This document shows positions 35,487 to 46,678 of a stretch of DNA of 64,000 nucleotides, piece by piece. A program made the translations under genes and the position numbers. The notes beneath the pieces are model-generated. The model was given only the letters and a program-made list of their open reading frames with translations, was not told where the DNA came from and made no database searches. Position 1 is the stretch's first letter. Each line of letters begins with the position of its first letter. This stretch comes from CAYYGL01 sp964471235 (GTDB lineage: Bacteria > Calditrichota > Calditrichia > RBG-13-44-9 > J075). Where the stretch lies: NCBI GenBank assembly GCA_964471235.1, contig CAYYGL010000002.1, positions 23,500-87,499 of the forward strand, read 5' to 3'.

Positions 35487-36551
35487 ATGAAACCCAAAAC
35501 TACCACATTGCTTCTGCTGCTGTTTTTTCTTTTCCAGTGTCTGAAACAGAATGAGCCGCTGGGCAGCACAGGAAACGATCACATCATCGGGGACTTGAGC
35601 TTACCCCCCGAGATTACCATCACGTATGCCAGCAATGAGCCGGGGAACCGGGTTATCAGGGGAAGGGTGAACAATGTGGATGTGAATCTCACCAGGGTGG
35701 TGCTGTGGGCAAAGACGGATAAATGGTATGTTCAACCGCTGATTGATGCCCCATTCACGAAAATTCAATCCAACGGGGACTGGGAGAATTGGACTCATCC
35801 CTGGACGCGTATCGCGGCGCTGTTAGTGGATACCACCTATCAACCCGGGGCGATACGGCTTGAGCATCCTGCGACTGACCCCGGTGTGCTTGCCTGGGAT
35901 GAAAAGCCGGAGAAAAGCGCAGACCGCATTATTGAGTTCAGCGGCTATCAATGGCGGGTGAAAACGGCGGATATCAAACTCGATCCGGGACCGAATTATT
36001 TCTCCGACAGCAGTGAATCCGTTTGGGTGGATTCGGCCGGGCTGCATCTTGCCATCCGGCAGCGGGATGGGAAATGGTTCTGCGCCGAGGTAGTGCTTCT
36101 GACGTCGCTCGGCTATGGAGAATACACCTTTCAACTGGTAAGCCGGGTGGATTCCCTGGTAGAACCGGTGGTCTTTGCCGGATTTGTCTATGAGTCAGTG
36201 GATCGGGAAATTGACATCGAATTTTCCCGGGGACTTGCTGCACCGGATAATTCCCAATACGTGGTGCAACCGTTTCAAACGCCCGGCAATCTATGCCGCT
36301 TCACCATGCCGGCAACAGCGACATCCACGCATCGCTTTACCTGGCATGCCGATTCGATTTTCTTTGCCAGTTGGGAAGGATTCGCCGATGCCCCCACTCA
36401 AAACACGCTCATTAATTCATGGCCCTACCAGGGCGCGGATATCCCACCGCCCGGAAACGAACGGATGCGTTTTAACTTGTGGTTGCTCCAGGGGCAGCCT
36501 CCCCAACAGGAAGCAGCGGTAGTGGTACGCTCCTTTCATTTCACGCCATAA
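35487..36551 (+). CDS. GH16-like (concanavalin-fold) lipoprotein
   Basis: A 354-residue protein with a lipoprotein signal peptide (MKPKTTTLLLLLFFLFQC). The C-terminal ~240 residues look like a jelly-roll of glycoside hydrolase family 16: strands around GKWFCAEVVLLTSLGYGEYTF, and the putative catalytic motif REIDIEFSR, close to the family pattern E-x-D-x-(x)-E. It could cleave beta-glucans or galactans or only bind carbohydrate. The ATG at 35487 is chosen because an in-frame start 24 bases earlier gives no better signal peptide. It faces purL convergently and has no operon partner. Confidence 0.7.
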   Translation: MKPKTTTLLLLLFFLFQCLKQNEPLGSTGNDHIIGDLSLPPEITITYASNEPGNRVIRGRVNNVDVNLTRVVLWAKTDKWYVQPLIDAPFTKIQSNGDWENWTHPWTRIAALLVDTTYQPGAIRLEHPATDPGVLAWDEKPEKSADRIIEFSGYQWRVKTADIKLDPGPNYFSDSSESVWVDSAGLHLAIRQRDGKWFCAEVVLLTSLGYGEYTFQLVSRVDSLVEPVVFAGFVYESVDREIDIEFSRGLAAPDNSQYVVQPFQTPGNLCRFTMPATATSTHRFTWHADSIFFASWEGFADAPTQNTLINSWPYQGADIPPPGNERMRFNLWLLQGQPPQQEAAVVVRSFHFTP

Positions 36552-36692
36552 AGCGAGTTTTTCAGACAGGATGAATATGATTTTCTCGATTAAAAAAAGA
36601 GTATCTGAGGGAGCGGGCAAAAGAAGAAGCGCTGGTTCTGGACTTTCTACGTCCCCAATCGACCACACTCCATTTACCAAGCCCCTCCTCCC

Positions 36693-38915
36693 TCATTCCA
36701 TCACTTTCTCCAATTCCTGAAAATAAATTTCCGATAACTCCGCAACAGGGATGTGGAAAACTTCCTTAATGTTCAGAGTTGAGCCGCCAACCTGACCGAG
36801 GGGAATGATAGGAATGTCTCGTTTCCAAAAAAACGATTCGATGTCTTCCCGATGTTCCGGCACCACCGACAGCAAAAACCGCGATTGACTTTCGCTGAAC
36901 AGAAACCACTCCGGGCGCAACTTTCCGGGAGCAATCTGAACCTGCGCTCCGATGGGCTTCTCCGCATTCATGATGCAGCATTCCGCCAGGGCGACCGCCA
37001 GACCACCGTCGGAAAGGTCATGAGCAGAGTTCACCCACCCGCGGCGGATGGCTTCCAATACCGTCTGTTGAGTGCGATGCTCCAGTTCCAGATCCAGCAC
37101 CGGGGAATCCCCGGTGACCTTACCGTAAACTTCTTTCAAAAACTCACTCCCACCGATATCCGGTTTGGTTTCCCCTACCAGATAAATCAGATCCCCTTCA
37201 TTCTTAAAGAATGCGGTAGTGAGATGGGAAATGTCTTCAACCAATCCCACCATACCGATGGTGGGGGTGGGATACACCACGCTCTCCGGGCTTTCGTTAT
37301 AAAAACTGACGTTTCCGCCGGTCACCGGGGTGTCGAACACCCGGCAGGCGTCTCCCATCCCTGCCACGGCTTCCCGGAACAGGTAAAACATCTCCGGTTT
37401 GTAGGGATTGCCGAAGTTCAGGCAATTGGTAATCGCCAGGGGCTGGGCGCCGGTTGCCACCACATTGCGCGCGGCTTCCGCCACGGCGATTTGTGCCCCC
37501 CGGCGCGGGTTCAGATACACATATCTGCCGTTGCCATCGGTGGTCACTGCCAGTGCTTTTCGGGTGCTTTTAATCCGCACTACCGCGGCATCACCGCCCG
37601 GTAAAACTGCCGTGTTGGTTTGCACCTGGGTGTCGTACTGCTCATACACCCAGCGCCGGGAGATGATGTTCCGGGATGAAAAAACCTTGAGAAACGCAGC
37701 CCGCAGGTCGGTGACCGGTGGTAGCTGCTGAAAATCATACTGCTGTACTTCATCCAGGTAAGCCGGGCGCCGGTACTCCCGGTAATACACCGGCGCTCCC
37801 CCGCCCAGCACACAAGTCTCCGGCGGCAATTCGGCCACGGATTCCCCTTGATAAAACACTTTTAAGACCGGTTCATCCGTCACCTCGCCGATCTGGGAGC
37901 ACAGCAAATCCCATTTATCGCAGATAGCGTACATCCGGTCTTCAGCTCCTTTTTTCGCCACTGCCAACATCCGTTCCTGGGATTCGGAGAGCAAAATCTC
38001 GTAAGCGCTCATCCCGTCTTCCCGCACCGGCACTTTATCTAAATCGATTATCATGCCGCTGTCCCCCTTGGCGCTCATTTCCGTGGTGCTGCAAGTAATG
38101 CCGGCAGCGCCCATATCCTGAATGCCCACCAGAATCCCCTCGGCAATCATCTCCAGGGTGGCTTCCAGCAGTAATTTTTCGGTGAAAGGATCGCCCACCT
38201 GCACATTGGGGCGTTTTTCTTCCGAATCCTCTCCAAGCTCTTCAGAGGCAAAGGTGGCGCCGTGAATGCCATCCCTCCCGGTACGGGAACCGATGATGAA
38301 TACCGGGTTGCCGGCGCCCCTGGCAATTGCCGAAGCAGTTTGTTCATGGCGCACAATCCCCACGGTCATGGCATTCACCAGGGGGTTACCGTCGTAGCAG
38401 TCCTCAAAATACACCTCCCCGGCAATCGTGGGCACCCCCAGGCAGTTACCATAATCGGCAATCCCGCGCACCACACCGTCGAACAGGTAGCGGTTGCGGG
38501 ATTTATCCAATTTCCCGAATCGCAGCGAATTCAGCGCGGCGATAGGGCGAGCACCCATGGTGAAGATATCCCGCATAATCCCCCCTACCCCGGTGGCTGC
38601 CCCCTGGTAGGGCTCCACCGCTGAAGGATGGTTGTGACTCTCGATTTTAAAACAGACTGCCAGTCCGTCGCCGATATCTACCAGACCGGCATTTTCCTCC
38701 CCGGCGCCCACCAACAGTCTGCCTCCGGAACGGGGTAATTTTTTCAACTCGGCAATGGAGTTTTTGTAGGAACAGTGCTCGCTCCACATCACGGAGTAAA
38801 TGCCTAATTCGGTATAATTGGGTACCCTACCCAGAATTTCTTTGATACGCTCAAATTCTTCCTCAGTGAGCCCGTGCTGCCGGGCTAATGCTAAGGTGAC
38901 TTCCGGTTCGTGCAT
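36693..38915 (-). CDS. purL: Phosphoribosylformylglycinamidine synthase subunit PurL (small type)
   Basis: Makes FGAM from FGAR, ATP and glutamine in purine synthesis. The 740-residue length marks the small PurL that needs separate PurQ and PurS, neither of which is in the window. Motifs: [14 protein letters not shown] near residue 40, [20 protein letters not shown] near 93, [15 protein letters not shown] near 268, [10 protein letters not shown], and the C-terminal [17 protein letters not shown]. Both ATP-binding repeats are complete. It appears monocistronic; it ends opposite a convergent GH16-like gene. Confidence 0.97.
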   Translation of the reverse strand: MHEPEVTLALARQHGLTEEEFERIKEILGRVPNYTELGIYSVMWSEHCSYKNSIAELKKLPRSGGRLLVGAGEENAGLVDIGDGLAVCFKIESHNHPSAVEPYQGAATGVGGIMRDIFTMGARPIAALNSLRFGKLDKSRNRYLFDGVVRGIADYGNCLGVPTIAGEVYFEDCYDGNPLVNAMTVGIVRHEQTASAIARGAGNPVFIIGSRTGRDGIHGATFASEELGEDSEEKRPNVQVGDPFTEKLLLEATLEMIAEGILVGIQDMGAAGITCSTTEMSAKGDSGMIIDLDKVPVREDGMSAYEILLSESQERMLAVAKKGAEDRMYAICDKWDLLCSQIGEVTDEPVLKVFYQGESVAELPPETCVLGGGAPVYYREYRRPAYLDEVQQYDFQQLPPVTDLRAAFLKVFSSRNIISRRWVYEQYDTQVQTNTAVLPGGDAAVVRIKSTRKALAVTTDGNGRYVYLNPRRGAQIAVAEAARNVVATGAQPLAITNCLNFGNPYKPEMFYLFREAVAGMGDACRVFDTPVTGGNVSFYNESPESVVYPTPTIGMVGLVEDISHLTTAFFKNEGDLIYLVGETKPDIGGSEFLKEVYGKVTGDSPVLDLELEHRTQQTVLEAIRRGWVNSAHDLSDGGLAVALAECCIMNAEKPIGAQVQIAPGKLRPEWFLFSESQSRFLLSVVPEHREDIESFFWKRDIPIIPLGQVGGSTLNIKEVFHIPVAELSEIYFQELEKVME

Positions 38916-39090
38916 GAATGACCTCGGTTATGATTACAACGGAACCAATTTTACGGAAAAAAGACAGGCAGTGCAATTGAGGATAGAAAAAGTGTTAATC
39001 CCGGAGAAATTCCAGGGCATCCATTAAATCGTTGGATATTTTTTCCTGACTGAATCCAGGATAAAATTTCTCGCTCAAGTCAAGTCGGCT

Positions 39091-39597
39091 ATGGCAGATG
39101 AAACCACTCATGACATGAAGATCGTATTTCGTGTTAAGTGGGACGGTCGCATAATACCGGGGATCACAAAAGTAAGTGAATTGAGACGAAAAACCGAGGT
39201 TATTCCCCTCCGAAACGGTGGAGACCCCAGTATTCAATACAGATCTCCCGGGATAACAAGCTACGAACCGATCGTCATATCAAGACCCCGCACGGCAGAC
39301 AAGGAATTTGAAAGATGGGCTAATAAAGTATAGAGTCTCGGAAGCGGATCAGGGAGGGAAGTATCGTTGAAAGATTTTCGAAAGGATATTGTTATCGAAT
39401 TGCTGAATGAAGCCGGGCAGGTGATGATGGCTTTTATGGTGTATCGATGCTGGCCATCCAGGTACAGTGCTCTACAAGACCTTGATGCCAACAGTCAGGA
39501 TATTGCTATCGAATCATTAACTCTTGAATACGAGGGCTGGGAAAGAGACTATTCAGTAGTGGAGCCGGTGGAACCCTCTTTTACGAAGCCTGAATAA
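39091..39597 (+). pseudogene. Tail-tube-like protein of contractile injection systems, broken by in-frame TAG
   Basis: Two consecutive pieces in the same frame make one 168-residue phage-tail-region protein (TIGR02241 / gp19-like tube). The first ends ERWANKV; codon 81 (39331-39333) is TAG; the second continues SLGSGSGREVSLKDFRKDI. The first part shows FRVKWDGRIIPGITKVSEL, the RNGGDPSIQYRSPGITSYEP loop and the second VIELLNEAGQVMMAF, YRCWPSRYSALQDLDA and IESLTLEYEGWERDY, all typical of tube proteins of extracellular injection systems and phage tails. Intact relatives have W or Y where the TAG stands. No other sheath, baseplate or tail gene is nearby, so this is an orphan. A decayed gene is most likely; readthrough or a sequencing error are alternatives. 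Confidence 0.85.
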
Positions 39598-39667
39598 ATT
39601 TCTAACGAATAAAAAACGCTACGCCAGAGGAATAACGGTCTGGACCGAAATCGATCTGATTTTTCAA

Positions 39668-39829
39668 TTATCCAATCAACAGGTAATACGCTTTAAGGGC
39701 GATGGCAGCGGCAATGTACGCCAGCACCATTCCCGTGGCGCGCACCAGGGTGGTATGACGATGCTGAACCATATAAAATGATGAAATGGTTAACACGAAG
39801 GAAAATATCAAATATACATAGCCCAACAC
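39668..39829 (-). CDS. Small two-helix membrane protein (53 aa)
   Basis: A short frame that starts GTG at 39829, six bases after the strong site GGAGG, and ends TAA at 39668. It encodes MLGYVYLIFSFVLTISSFYM, a short basic loop (VQHRHTTLVRATG) and a second helix ending in LLIG. Two hydrophobic helices with a positive loop are typical of a hairpin inner-membrane peptide. Positions of helices, charges and the ribosome binding site support a real gene. I recognise no family; a CcmD-like or other small accessory subunit are possibilities only. Confidence 0.6.
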   Translation of the reverse strand: MLGYVYLIFSFVLTISSFYMVQHRHTTLVRATGMVLAYIAAAIALKAYYLLIG

Positions 39830-39980
39830 AGGTCACCTCCATGTGAAAAGTGGGATAAAAATCATTTCTTGCCTTCCCAAAAACAGGCAAATCAATTATG
39901 ACTGACCGCTTATGAATAATGCAACAATCAGCGCTGCCGGGGGTTGATTTTGAACACTTTTTTCAAAACCAAAATTTCCA

Positions 39981-40523
39981 TCACTTAATCAAAGTGGAAA
40001 TGGCTTTGAATTGTTCAGTACCCGCCACCAGGCACAGTTCCAACAAAATGGATTCATAGGTGGAAATAATCATTCCGTGGTGTCGCATCCGTTCAATGGC
40101 AACTTGCTTATCATTCAACTTCCGGGAAGAGACGCAATCTTCGATAATCACCGGTTGATATCCACGTTGCAGTAAGTCGATAGCGGTCTGCAAGACGCAA
40201 ACGTGGGTTTCGATTCCCATCAGAATAATCTGGTTTTTACCCAGGTCTGATAAGGTATCCATAAAATCCGGATCGGCACAGCAACTGAAGGTTAATTTTT
40301 CCAGCGGGTCATACTTCCCCAACGCTTTTGCCACGGATGGGATGGTTTTCCCCAATCCTTTGGTGTATTGCTGAGTGACAATTAGCGGAATATCCAGTAT
40401 CTTCAAACCGCTGATTAAGGTAATAAGGTTTTTTTCCAACTGCTGGTGTTCATGGATATGCGGAAACAGCCGCTCCTGCACATCCACCACCACCGCAACC
40501 GAATTATGTTTTGAGATACGCAT
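39981..40523 (-). CDS. Isochorismatase-family cysteine hydrolase
   Basis: A 180-residue hydrolase with the family's catalytic triad: Asp14 (VVVDVQERLF), Lys76 (LEKLTFSCC) and Cys109 (MGIETHVCVLQTA). The short length fits the YcaC/nicotinamidase-like single-domain members. The substrate cannot be read off; nicotinamidase is unlikely because the usual metal-binding histidines are absent. It is on the same strand as acs but separated by a terminator. Confidence 0.9.
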   Translation of the reverse strand: MRISKHNSVAVVVDVQERLFPHIHEHQQLEKNLITLISGLKILDIPLIVTQQYTKGLGKTIPSVAKALGKYDPLEKLTFSCCADPDFMDTLSDLGKNQIILMGIETHVCVLQTAIDLLQRGYQPVIIEDCVSSRKLNDKQVAIERMRHHGMIISTYESILLELCLVAGTEQFKAISTLIK

Positions 40524-40540
40524 TTTTCCCTCTCACTCTA

Positions 40541-40571
40541 AAAACAAGGCGTCGGAAATCATTCCGACGCC
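40541..40571 (-). terminator. Intrinsic terminator after acs
   Basis: On the minus strand GGCGTCGGAA (40571-40562) pairs with TTCCGACGCC (40557-40548) across a four-base loop, followed by TTGTTTTT. It lies 18 bases beyond the acs stop codon. Confidence 0.88.
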
Positions 40572-40588
40572 TCAGGTTTATTTGTCAA

Positions 40589-42514
40589 TTATTGTCTCCC
40601 TTCCACCAGGGCATCCACCACGGTGGGGTCTGCCAGGGTGGAAGTGTCGCCCATGTGCTCCACATCTCCTTCGGCAATTTTACGCAGCACCCGCCGCATG
40701 ATCTTTCCGGAACGGGTTTTGGGAAGTGCCGGGGTGAACTGAATCTTATCCGGCACGGCATGGGGACCAATGTATTTGCGAACCGCTTCTTTGATTCCCT
40801 GAACAATCCCATCGCCGGGCTCCACTCCGCTCATCAACGTTACATAGGCATATATTCCCTGTCCCTTAATCTCATGGGGAAAGCCCACCACCGCAGCTTC
40901 CGCTACTCCTTCCGCTTTGCCGATGGCGCCTTCCACCTCTGCGGTGCCAATGCGATGACCGGAAACGTTCAACACGTCATCAATCCGACCGGTAATCCAG
41001 TAGTAACCGTCTTCATCCCGCCGGGCGCCGTCACCGGTCAGGTAATAGCCGGGAAAGCGGTCAAAATATATCTGGCGAAAGCGTTCGTGGTCGCCATAAA
41101 CGGTGCGCATCAAGGCCGGCCAGGCCGCCTTGATTGCCAGATACCCCTGCGCAGGACCTTCTAATTCATTGCCGCTCTCATCCAGCAAAACCGGTTCCAC
41201 CCCAAAAAAAGGCAGCGTGGCGGAACCCGGTTTGGTGGGCGTCGCTCCCGGCAGCGGGGTAATTAAGATGCCACCGGTCTCCGTCTGCCACCAGGTATCC
41301 ACTATCGGGCACTTCTCCTTGCCGATTACCTTGTGATACCACATCCATTCCGGCTCTTTAATCGGCTCGCCAACCGTGCCCAGCAGCTTCAGCGAAGAGA
41401 GGTCATGCTGGAGAGGCCACTTATCGCCCTCCTTCATCAAGGCGCGGATGGCAGTGGGAGCGGTATAGAATTGATTGATTTTATGTTTATCAACTATCGC
41501 CCAGAAACGACCGTAATCCGGGTAGGTGGGCACCCCCTCATACATCACCGTAATTGCCCGGTTTGCCATGGGACCATAGATAATGTAGGAGTGACCGGTA
41601 ATCCAGCCGATATCCGCCGTGCACCAGTAAACATCCCCTTCGTGGTAATCGAATATCAACTCATGGCTGTAGGAGGTATACACCAGGTAGCCGCCAGTGG
41701 TATGGAGCACTCCTTTGGGTTTCCCGGTGGAACCGGAGGTATAGAGGATAAACAGCGGGTCTTCGGCATCCATCTCCTCCGGCGGGCAGACCGAATCCGC
41801 CCTTGCCATCTCCTCATGCCACCACAGGTCGCGCCCCGACTGCATGTTCACATCGTGCCCGGTTCGTTTCACCACAATCACCTTTTCAATGGAAGGCGCA
41901 CCGGCAACCGCTACATCGGCATTGGCTTTCATGGGAATATCGCTCTTGGCGCCTCGCATGGCGGTATCCTGGGTGATCAGGAGTTTGCAGGCAGAATCGT
42001 TGATGCGGTCGCGCAAACTATCGGCACTGAAGGCGCCGAATACGATGGAATGAATGGCGCCGATGCGGGAACAGGCAAGCATGGCAACCGCCAATTCCGG
42101 GATCATCTGTAGATAGATGCACACCCGGTCGCCTTTTTTTATCCCCTGTGATTTTAATACATTGGCAAACTTTTGCACTTCTGTATGCATCTGGGCATAG
42201 GTGAAGGTTTTTGATTCACCGGGGTCATTCCCTTCCCAGATGATAGCGGTCTGGTCGCCATGACCGGATGCAACATGACGATCCAGGCAATTATAGCTCA
42301 CATTGAGTTTCCCTCCCTGGAACCAGGCGATGTTAGCCTTTACAAAATCAAATTCCCGTACTTTTTCCCACTTTTTAAACCAGTGTAACCGTTCCGCAAC
42401 TTCACTCCAGAAGCCTTCCGGGTCTTCTACGGACCGCCGGTACATTTCCTGGTACTGCTCCAATGACTTCACATAAGCGTTCTGGGTAAATTCCGAATTG
42501 GGATGAAATTTCAT
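40589..42514 (-). CDS. acs: Acetyl-CoA synthetase (AMP-forming)
   Basis: Converts acetate, ATP and CoA to acetyl-CoA. The 641 residues match the enzyme. Motifs: the adenylation loop [20 protein letters not shown] (about 258-277), [11 protein letters not shown] (about 408), the hinge-region [20 protein letters not shown] (about 494) and [11 protein letters not shown] with the acetylatable lysine near 607. The N-terminus ([17 protein letters not shown]) is also of the Acs type. The start is preceded by CAAGGAGGATTTCT. With malate synthase 358 bases upstream it suggests growth on acetate through the glyoxylate route, though isocitrate lyase is not seen here. Confidence 0.97.
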   Translation of the reverse strand: MKFHPNSEFTQNAYVKSLEQYQEMYRRSVEDPEGFWSEVAERLHWFKKWEKVREFDFVKANIAWFQGGKLNVSYNCLDRHVASGHGDQTAIIWEGNDPGESKTFTYAQMHTEVQKFANVLKSQGIKKGDRVCIYLQMIPELAVAMLACSRIGAIHSIVFGAFSADSLRDRINDSACKLLITQDTAMRGAKSDIPMKANADVAVAGAPSIEKVIVVKRTGHDVNMQSGRDLWWHEEMARADSVCPPEEMDAEDPLFILYTSGSTGKPKGVLHTTGGYLVYTSYSHELIFDYHEGDVYWCTADIGWITGHSYIIYGPMANRAITVMYEGVPTYPDYGRFWAIVDKHKINQFYTAPTAIRALMKEGDKWPLQHDLSSLKLLGTVGEPIKEPEWMWYHKVIGKEKCPIVDTWWQTETGGILITPLPGATPTKPGSATLPFFGVEPVLLDESGNELEGPAQGYLAIKAAWPALMRTVYGDHERFRQIYFDRFPGYYLTGDGARRDEDGYYWITGRIDDVLNVSGHRIGTAEVEGAIGKAEGVAEAAVVGFPHEIKGQGIYAYVTLMSGVEPGDGIVQGIKEAVRKYIGPHAVPDKIQFTPALPKTRSGKIMRRVLRKIAEGDVEHMGDTSTLADPTVVDALVEGRQ

Positions 42515-42872
42515 AGAAATCCTCCTTGGTATTAAATGAGCATTGCTTCAAAAATAGCAAATCGGCATGAATCGTTTACGGACGTGGTAAGTTTTATCCA
42601 TGCCGGTGATCGTAGGCGTTATATAGAAAAGCCGTGAATCCCCTTTTTAGTAAAGCTCCCGATGGGTATTATTGAATTGATGTAACGCACAAAGACCGAG
42701 AAAGGGTTTCACAGAATGAGCCCTGGAGCCCCTAAAGAATTGTAGAGGATTGTCATTCCACCATAGCGGAATGATGTTCTGAAGCAACTATATAGGGGCA
42801 ATGCCATCGCACCATAATGGTACTCATGGCAGGCGAAGGGAACATTAAATTACGAATTTCCGGAATGTGTTC
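42515..42872. repeat. Intergenic region with palindromic repeats between aceB and acs
   Basis: About 360 bases. TCATTCC (42753-42759) and GGAATGA (42768-42774) form a hairpin around ACCATAGC, and the stretch GCAATGCCATCGCACCATAA to about 42830 contains a second imperfect palindrome. TGTCATTCCACC recurs near 34298. No gene, only repeat debris and presumably the acs promoter. Confidence 0.5.
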
Positions 42873-44495
42873 TCACTCCAGGTAATTGTAGGCTTTGAGG
42901 GTTAAAAACTCAGTAAATTCCTCATTGCAGCACAAGTCTTCCATAATCCGGCTTGCCAGGTCAAATTTCCGTTGGGAGAACAATTCATCACCAAACAGCT
43001 TTTTAATTTTTTCAAGTTCGTCCGGTAGCATCGATTTATAAAGTTCGACACTCACTTTCCTGCCGTCGTCCAGGGCGGCGGAAGGATGGTGGATCCATTG
43101 CCAGATTTGGGCCCGGGAGATTTCCGCAGTGGCGGTATCTTCCATTAAATTATAGATCGCCGCCGCCCCGACCCCTTGCAACCACGATTCGATATACAAC
43201 AACCCGACATTCATATTTAATCGAAATCCGTGCTCGGTAATGTTGCCTCCCGGGATGTTAAAATTTACCAGGTCCGAGGCGCTCACCTGCACATCCTCCC
43301 GCATCCGCTCTTTTTGGTGGGGTTTATCCCCCAGGATGCCGTCGAAAATCTCCTTGACATGGGGCACTAAATCGGGATGGGCAACCCAGGTACCGTCAAA
43401 ACCATCGCCGGATTCCCGTATTTTATCCTCTTTGACCTTTGCCAGGGCTACCCGATTCACCTCTTCATCCCGGCGGCTGGGAATAAAAGCTGCCATCCCG
43501 CCAATGGCATGGGCACCCCGGCGATGACAGGTTTTGACCAACAGTTCCGTATAGGCTCTCATAAAAGGCACCGTCATGGTAATTTGAGCCCGGTCGGGGA
43601 GGAGGAAATCCGGCTGATTGCGAAATTTTTTGATCACGCTGAAAATATAATCCCAACGCCCGGCATTTAAACCCACAATGTGGTCTTTCAGTTCATAGAG
43701 GATTTCTTCCATCTCAAAAGCCGCCAGAATATTTTCGATCAGCACTGTCACTTTTATGGTGCCGCGGGGAATCCCCAATTCATCCTGCGCCATGTTAAAC
43801 ACATCATTCCATAAGCGGGCTTCCAGGTGACTTTCCAGTTTGGGCAGGTAAAAATAAGGTCCGCTGCCATTATCCAGCAGCTTACGGGCATTATGAAAGA
43901 AATAAAGACCGAAATCCATTAAGGAACCGGAGAGGTTCTGCCCATCCACCAGAAAATGTTTATCCGAAAGGTGCCACCCGCGGGGACGTACCATTAACAC
44001 AGCGATTTTGTCATTTAGCCGGTATTCTTTCCCTTCGGGGCTGGTAAATTCGATGGTTTTGTCAATGGCATCCTGCAAGTTGATATGCCCCCAGGTCATA
44101 TTACTCCAGGTAGGGGAATTGGCATCTTCAAAATCCGCCATAAATACATCGGCACCGGAATTGAGAGCATTGATCATCATTTTTCGATCGGTGGGTCCTG
44201 TTATCTCCACATGGCGCCGTTCCAGGTCAGCCGGTACCCCGGCAATCCGCCAGCTATCATCTTCGCGAATCTTTTTTGTTTCCGGTAGAAAATCCGGGAG
44301 CACTCCCGAATCAAATTCTTTTTGGCGTTCGCTGCGAAGTTGTAGTAGTTCCAGGCGACGGGTGTTAAATTCACGGTGTAAACGGGTTAAAAAGCGCACC
44401 GCTTCCGGTGTCAGCACCCGGCTGCGTATCTCTTCCGGCAATTCGCCAATAATTTCAACCTCATCCCTTACAGAGCGTCGGGTAGAATCACTCAT
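42873..44495 (-). CDS. aceB: Malate synthase A
   Basis: Condenses glyoxylate with acetyl-CoA to malate. The ~540-residue length and motifs fit the A isoform: the TIM-barrel pieces [17 protein letters not shown] and [21 protein letters not shown], the active-site region [15 protein letters not shown], and the C-terminal catalytic domain ([19 protein letters not shown]). The ATG at 44495 is chosen because AAAGGAG lies nine bases upstream. Isocitrate lyase is not adjacent. The presence of acs downstream supports a role in acetate use, but the enzyme can also serve glycolate or purine-derived glyoxylate. Confidence 0.96.
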   Translation of the reverse strand: MSDSTRRSVRDEVEIIGELPEEIRSRVLTPEAVRFLTRLHREFNTRRLELLQLRSERQKEFDSGVLPDFLPETKKIREDDSWRIAGVPADLERRHVEITGPTDRKMMINALNSGADVFMADFEDANSPTWSNMTWGHINLQDAIDKTIEFTSPEGKEYRLNDKIAVLMVRPRGWHLSDKHFLVDGQNLSGSLMDFGLYFFHNARKLLDNGSGPYFYLPKLESHLEARLWNDVFNMAQDELGIPRGTIKVTVLIENILAAFEMEEILYELKDHIVGLNAGRWDYIFSVIKKFRNQPDFLLPDRAQITMTVPFMRAYTELLVKTCHRRGAHAIGGMAAFIPSRRDEEVNRVALAKVKEDKIRESGDGFDGTWVAHPDLVPHVKEIFDGILGDKPHQKERMREDVQVSASDLVNFNIPGGNITEHGFRLNMNVGLLYIESWLQGVGAAAIYNLMEDTATAEISRAQIWQWIHHPSAALDDGRKVSVELYKSMLPDELEKIKKLFGDELFSQRKFDLASRIMEDLCCNEEFTEFLTLKAYNYLE

Positions 44496-44562
44496 TGCAT
44501 CAAACTCCTTTTTGTTTTGAAAATGCACCACTCAGTAAATATTGTCCCAAACGACCGCCACT

Positions 44563-45633
44563 TTATAGAATCAACATGCTGTCGCCGTAGCTAAAAAAAC
44601 GATATTTCTCTTTGACGGCAATTTTATAGGCAGACATGAGAAATTCGTATCCTGCAAAGGCGCTGGTAAGCATTAGCAGGGTAGATTGGGGCAGGTGGAA
44701 ATTGGTGATAAAATGGTCCACGATCCTGAATTGATAAGGTGGATAAATAAATTTATCGGTCCACCCCTGCCCGGCACGGATTAAGCCGTTTCGATCGGCA
44801 ACGGTTTCCAGCACCCGCACACTGGTTGTCCCCACGGCAACGACCGCATTCCCCTTCTGACGGGTGCGATTAATGATTTCGGCAGAGGATTCACTCACAT
44901 TGTAATATTCGGAATGCATTTGATGCCGGGAGATATCATCCACCTGGACCGGGCGGAAAGTGCCCAATCCCACATGTAAAGTAACCGGTACGATGTGAAC
45001 TTCCTTTTCTCGCAATTGTTGAAGTAACGATTCGGTAAAATGAAGACCGGCCGTGGGGGCTGCCACCGCCCCCACGGCTTCCGCATAAACAGTTTGATAA
45101 TATTCCTTGTCGATATCTTCCGCATCTCTTTTAATATAAGGCGGGAGGGGCGTCTTACCAACTTTATCCAACTGCTCGTAAAAATCGCCATTGCAATGCA
45201 CTTCAATAATTCTTCCACCGGAAATGGTGTTATCAATGATGTCACAATAGAACGATTCATTGAAAAGGATTTTATTCCCCAGCCGGACTTTACGTGCCGG
45301 TTTTACCATTACCTCCCAGATACCATTTTCCAGGTTCCGCAACAGGAACACTTCAACCCGGGCGCCGGTTTTATCTTTGGTACCAATCAACCGTGCCGGA
45401 AATACCCGGGTGTTATTAATCACCAGGCAATCACCAGGATTAAGAAACTCCACGACATCTTTAAAAATCCGATGTTGAATTTCCCGGGTTGACCGGTTCA
45501 GTATCATTAACCGGCTTTGATCGCGCTCCTCTAACGGGTATTGGGCAATCAATTTCTCGGGAAGTTGATAATTGAAATCGTTAAGACGGTATCGAACATT
45601 TTCCTCTTCAAAAAAGTTCCTGCTGGTATCCAT
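44563..45633 (-). CDS. queA: S-adenosylmethionine:tRNA ribosyltransferase-isomerase
   Basis: Transfers the ribosyl part of SAM to preQ1 in tRNA to form epoxyqueuosine. From the ATG at 45633 the protein has 356 residues. Motifs: [20 protein letters not shown] at the start, [40 protein letters not shown] and the C-terminal [19 protein letters not shown] precedes the ATG. It overlaps the end of ruvB by 26 bases, the classical ruvB-queA arrangement. Confidence 0.97.
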   Translation of the reverse strand: MDTSRNFFEEENVRYRLNDFNYQLPEKLIAQYPLEERDQSRLMILNRSTREIQHRIFKDVVEFLNPGDCLVINNTRVFPARLIGTKDKTGARVEVFLLRNLENGIWEVMVKPARKVRLGNKILFNESFYCDIIDNTISGGRIIEVHCNGDFYEQLDKVGKTPLPPYIKRDAEDIDKEYYQTVYAEAVGAVAAPTAGLHFTESLLQQLREKEVHIVPVTLHVGLGTFRPVQVDDISRHQMHSEYYNVSESSAEIINRTRQKGNAVVAVGTTSVRVLETVADRNGLIRAGQGWTDKFIYPPYQFRIVDHFITNFHLPQSTLLMLTSAFAGYEFLMSAYKIAVKEKYRFFSYGDSMLIL

Positions 45634-46651
45634 GTTTCCTCGGCTTATAGTTAAAGTGTTCGTAAGCAATCGGTGTGGCAACCCGACCACGCGGGGTGCG
45701 TTTAATAAATCCTTCCTGTATCAAAAACGGTTCGTATATTTCTTCAATGGTGTCGCTTTCTTCACCCACTGCCACGGCGATGGTGTTAATCCCGACCGGA
45801 CCCCCGTTATATTTTTCGATGATGGTTTGGATGATGCGTTTATCCATTTCATCCAATCCCAATTCATCCACTTCCAGCATCTGGAGTGCCTGATCAGCCA
45901 CCTCCCGGGTAATCACGCCGTCTGCCTTTACCTGGGCATAATCGCGAGTGCGGCGCAACAGCCGATTCACCACCCGGGGTGTCCCCCGGGAACGGCGGGC
46001 AATTTCCCGGGCGCCTTCTTCGTCAACCTTTACATCCAAAAGTTTGGCAGAACGCATTAAAACGTGGAACAGGTCTTCTGCGCTGTAATAATCGAGGCGC
46101 AAAACCACCCCAAAGCGAGCCCGCATGGGGGCGGTCAGCAATCCGGCGCGGGTAGTTGCCCCCACCAGGGTAAACCGCGGCAGTTTTATTTGAATGCTCC
46201 GGGCATTGGCGCCCCGGTCAATCATAATATCCAGCCGATAATCCTCCATCGCCGAATAGAGGTATTCCTCCACCACATTATTCAGGCGATGGATTTCATC
46301 GATGAACAATACTTCCTTTTCCTGAAGATTGGTCAAAATGCCGGCAAGGTCACCGGCTTTATCCAATACCGGGCCGGAGGTGGTTTTAATATCTACCCCT
46401 AATTCGGTTGCGATGATGTGCGCCAGAGTGGTTTTCCCCAGACCGGGAGGGCCATAGAGCAGCACATGATCCAGCGCTTCGGAACGCTGTCGCGCCGCTT
46501 CGATAAAAATTTTCAGATTTTCTACCACCTTTCCCTGCCCGACGAACTCATCAAAGGCGGTGGGGCGCAACGTTGCCTCAAACGCGCGATCATCTCCATG
46601 GGGAAACGGGTCAATCGCATCACGATGTTTATCCGGAGAGTCTTTCATCAT
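45608..46651 (-). CDS. ruvB: Holliday junction branch-migration ATPase RuvB
   Basis: Hexameric motor that moves Holliday junctions together with RuvA. The 347 residues show the Walker [14 protein letters not shown] (about 66-78), Walker [12 protein letters not shown] (about 114-124), the sensor and arginine-finger segment [20 protein letters not shown], and the C-terminal winged helix. It lies 27 bases after ruvA and overlaps queA. The order ruvC-ruvA-ruvB-queA is the common arrangement. Confidence 0.98.
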   Translation of the reverse strand: MMKDSPDKHRDAIDPFPHGDDRAFEATLRPTAFDEFVGQGKVVENLKIFIEAARQRSEALDHVLLYGPPGLGKTTLAHIIATELGVDIKTTSGPVLDKAGDLAGILTNLQEKEVLFIDEIHRLNNVVEEYLYSAMEDYRLDIMIDRGANARSIQIKLPRFTLVGATTRAGLLTAPMRARFGVVLRLDYYSAEDLFHVLMRSAKLLDVKVDEEGAREIARRSRGTPRVVNRLLRRTRDYAQVKADGVITREVADQALQMLEVDELGLDEMDKRIIQTIIEKYNGGPVGINTIAVAVGEESDTIEEIYEPFLIQEGFIKRTPRGRVATPIAYEHFNYKPRKHGYQQELF

Positions 46652-46678
46652 CTTTCAAGTTTTTTGATTTCAACCCCA

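Noticed and set aside
35178..35582. Minus-strand frame of 134 codons overlapping the start of the GH16-like gene
   Set aside because: It runs antisense across the signal peptide of a clear gene, has no ribosome binding site and no family resemblance; only a short middle part looks protein-like.
36417..36680. Minus-strand frame downstream of purL
   Set aside because: It overlaps the end of the GH16-like gene antisense with no domain; considered a shadow.
38995..39333. Opposite-strand frame (80 codons) over the tail-tube remnant
   Set aside because: It is the antisense of a clear tail-tube sequence, and has no start signal.
42515..42872. Possible CRISPR or tandem array between aceB and acs
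   Set aside because: Only two short palindromes with no regular spacing or repeated unit; not an array.
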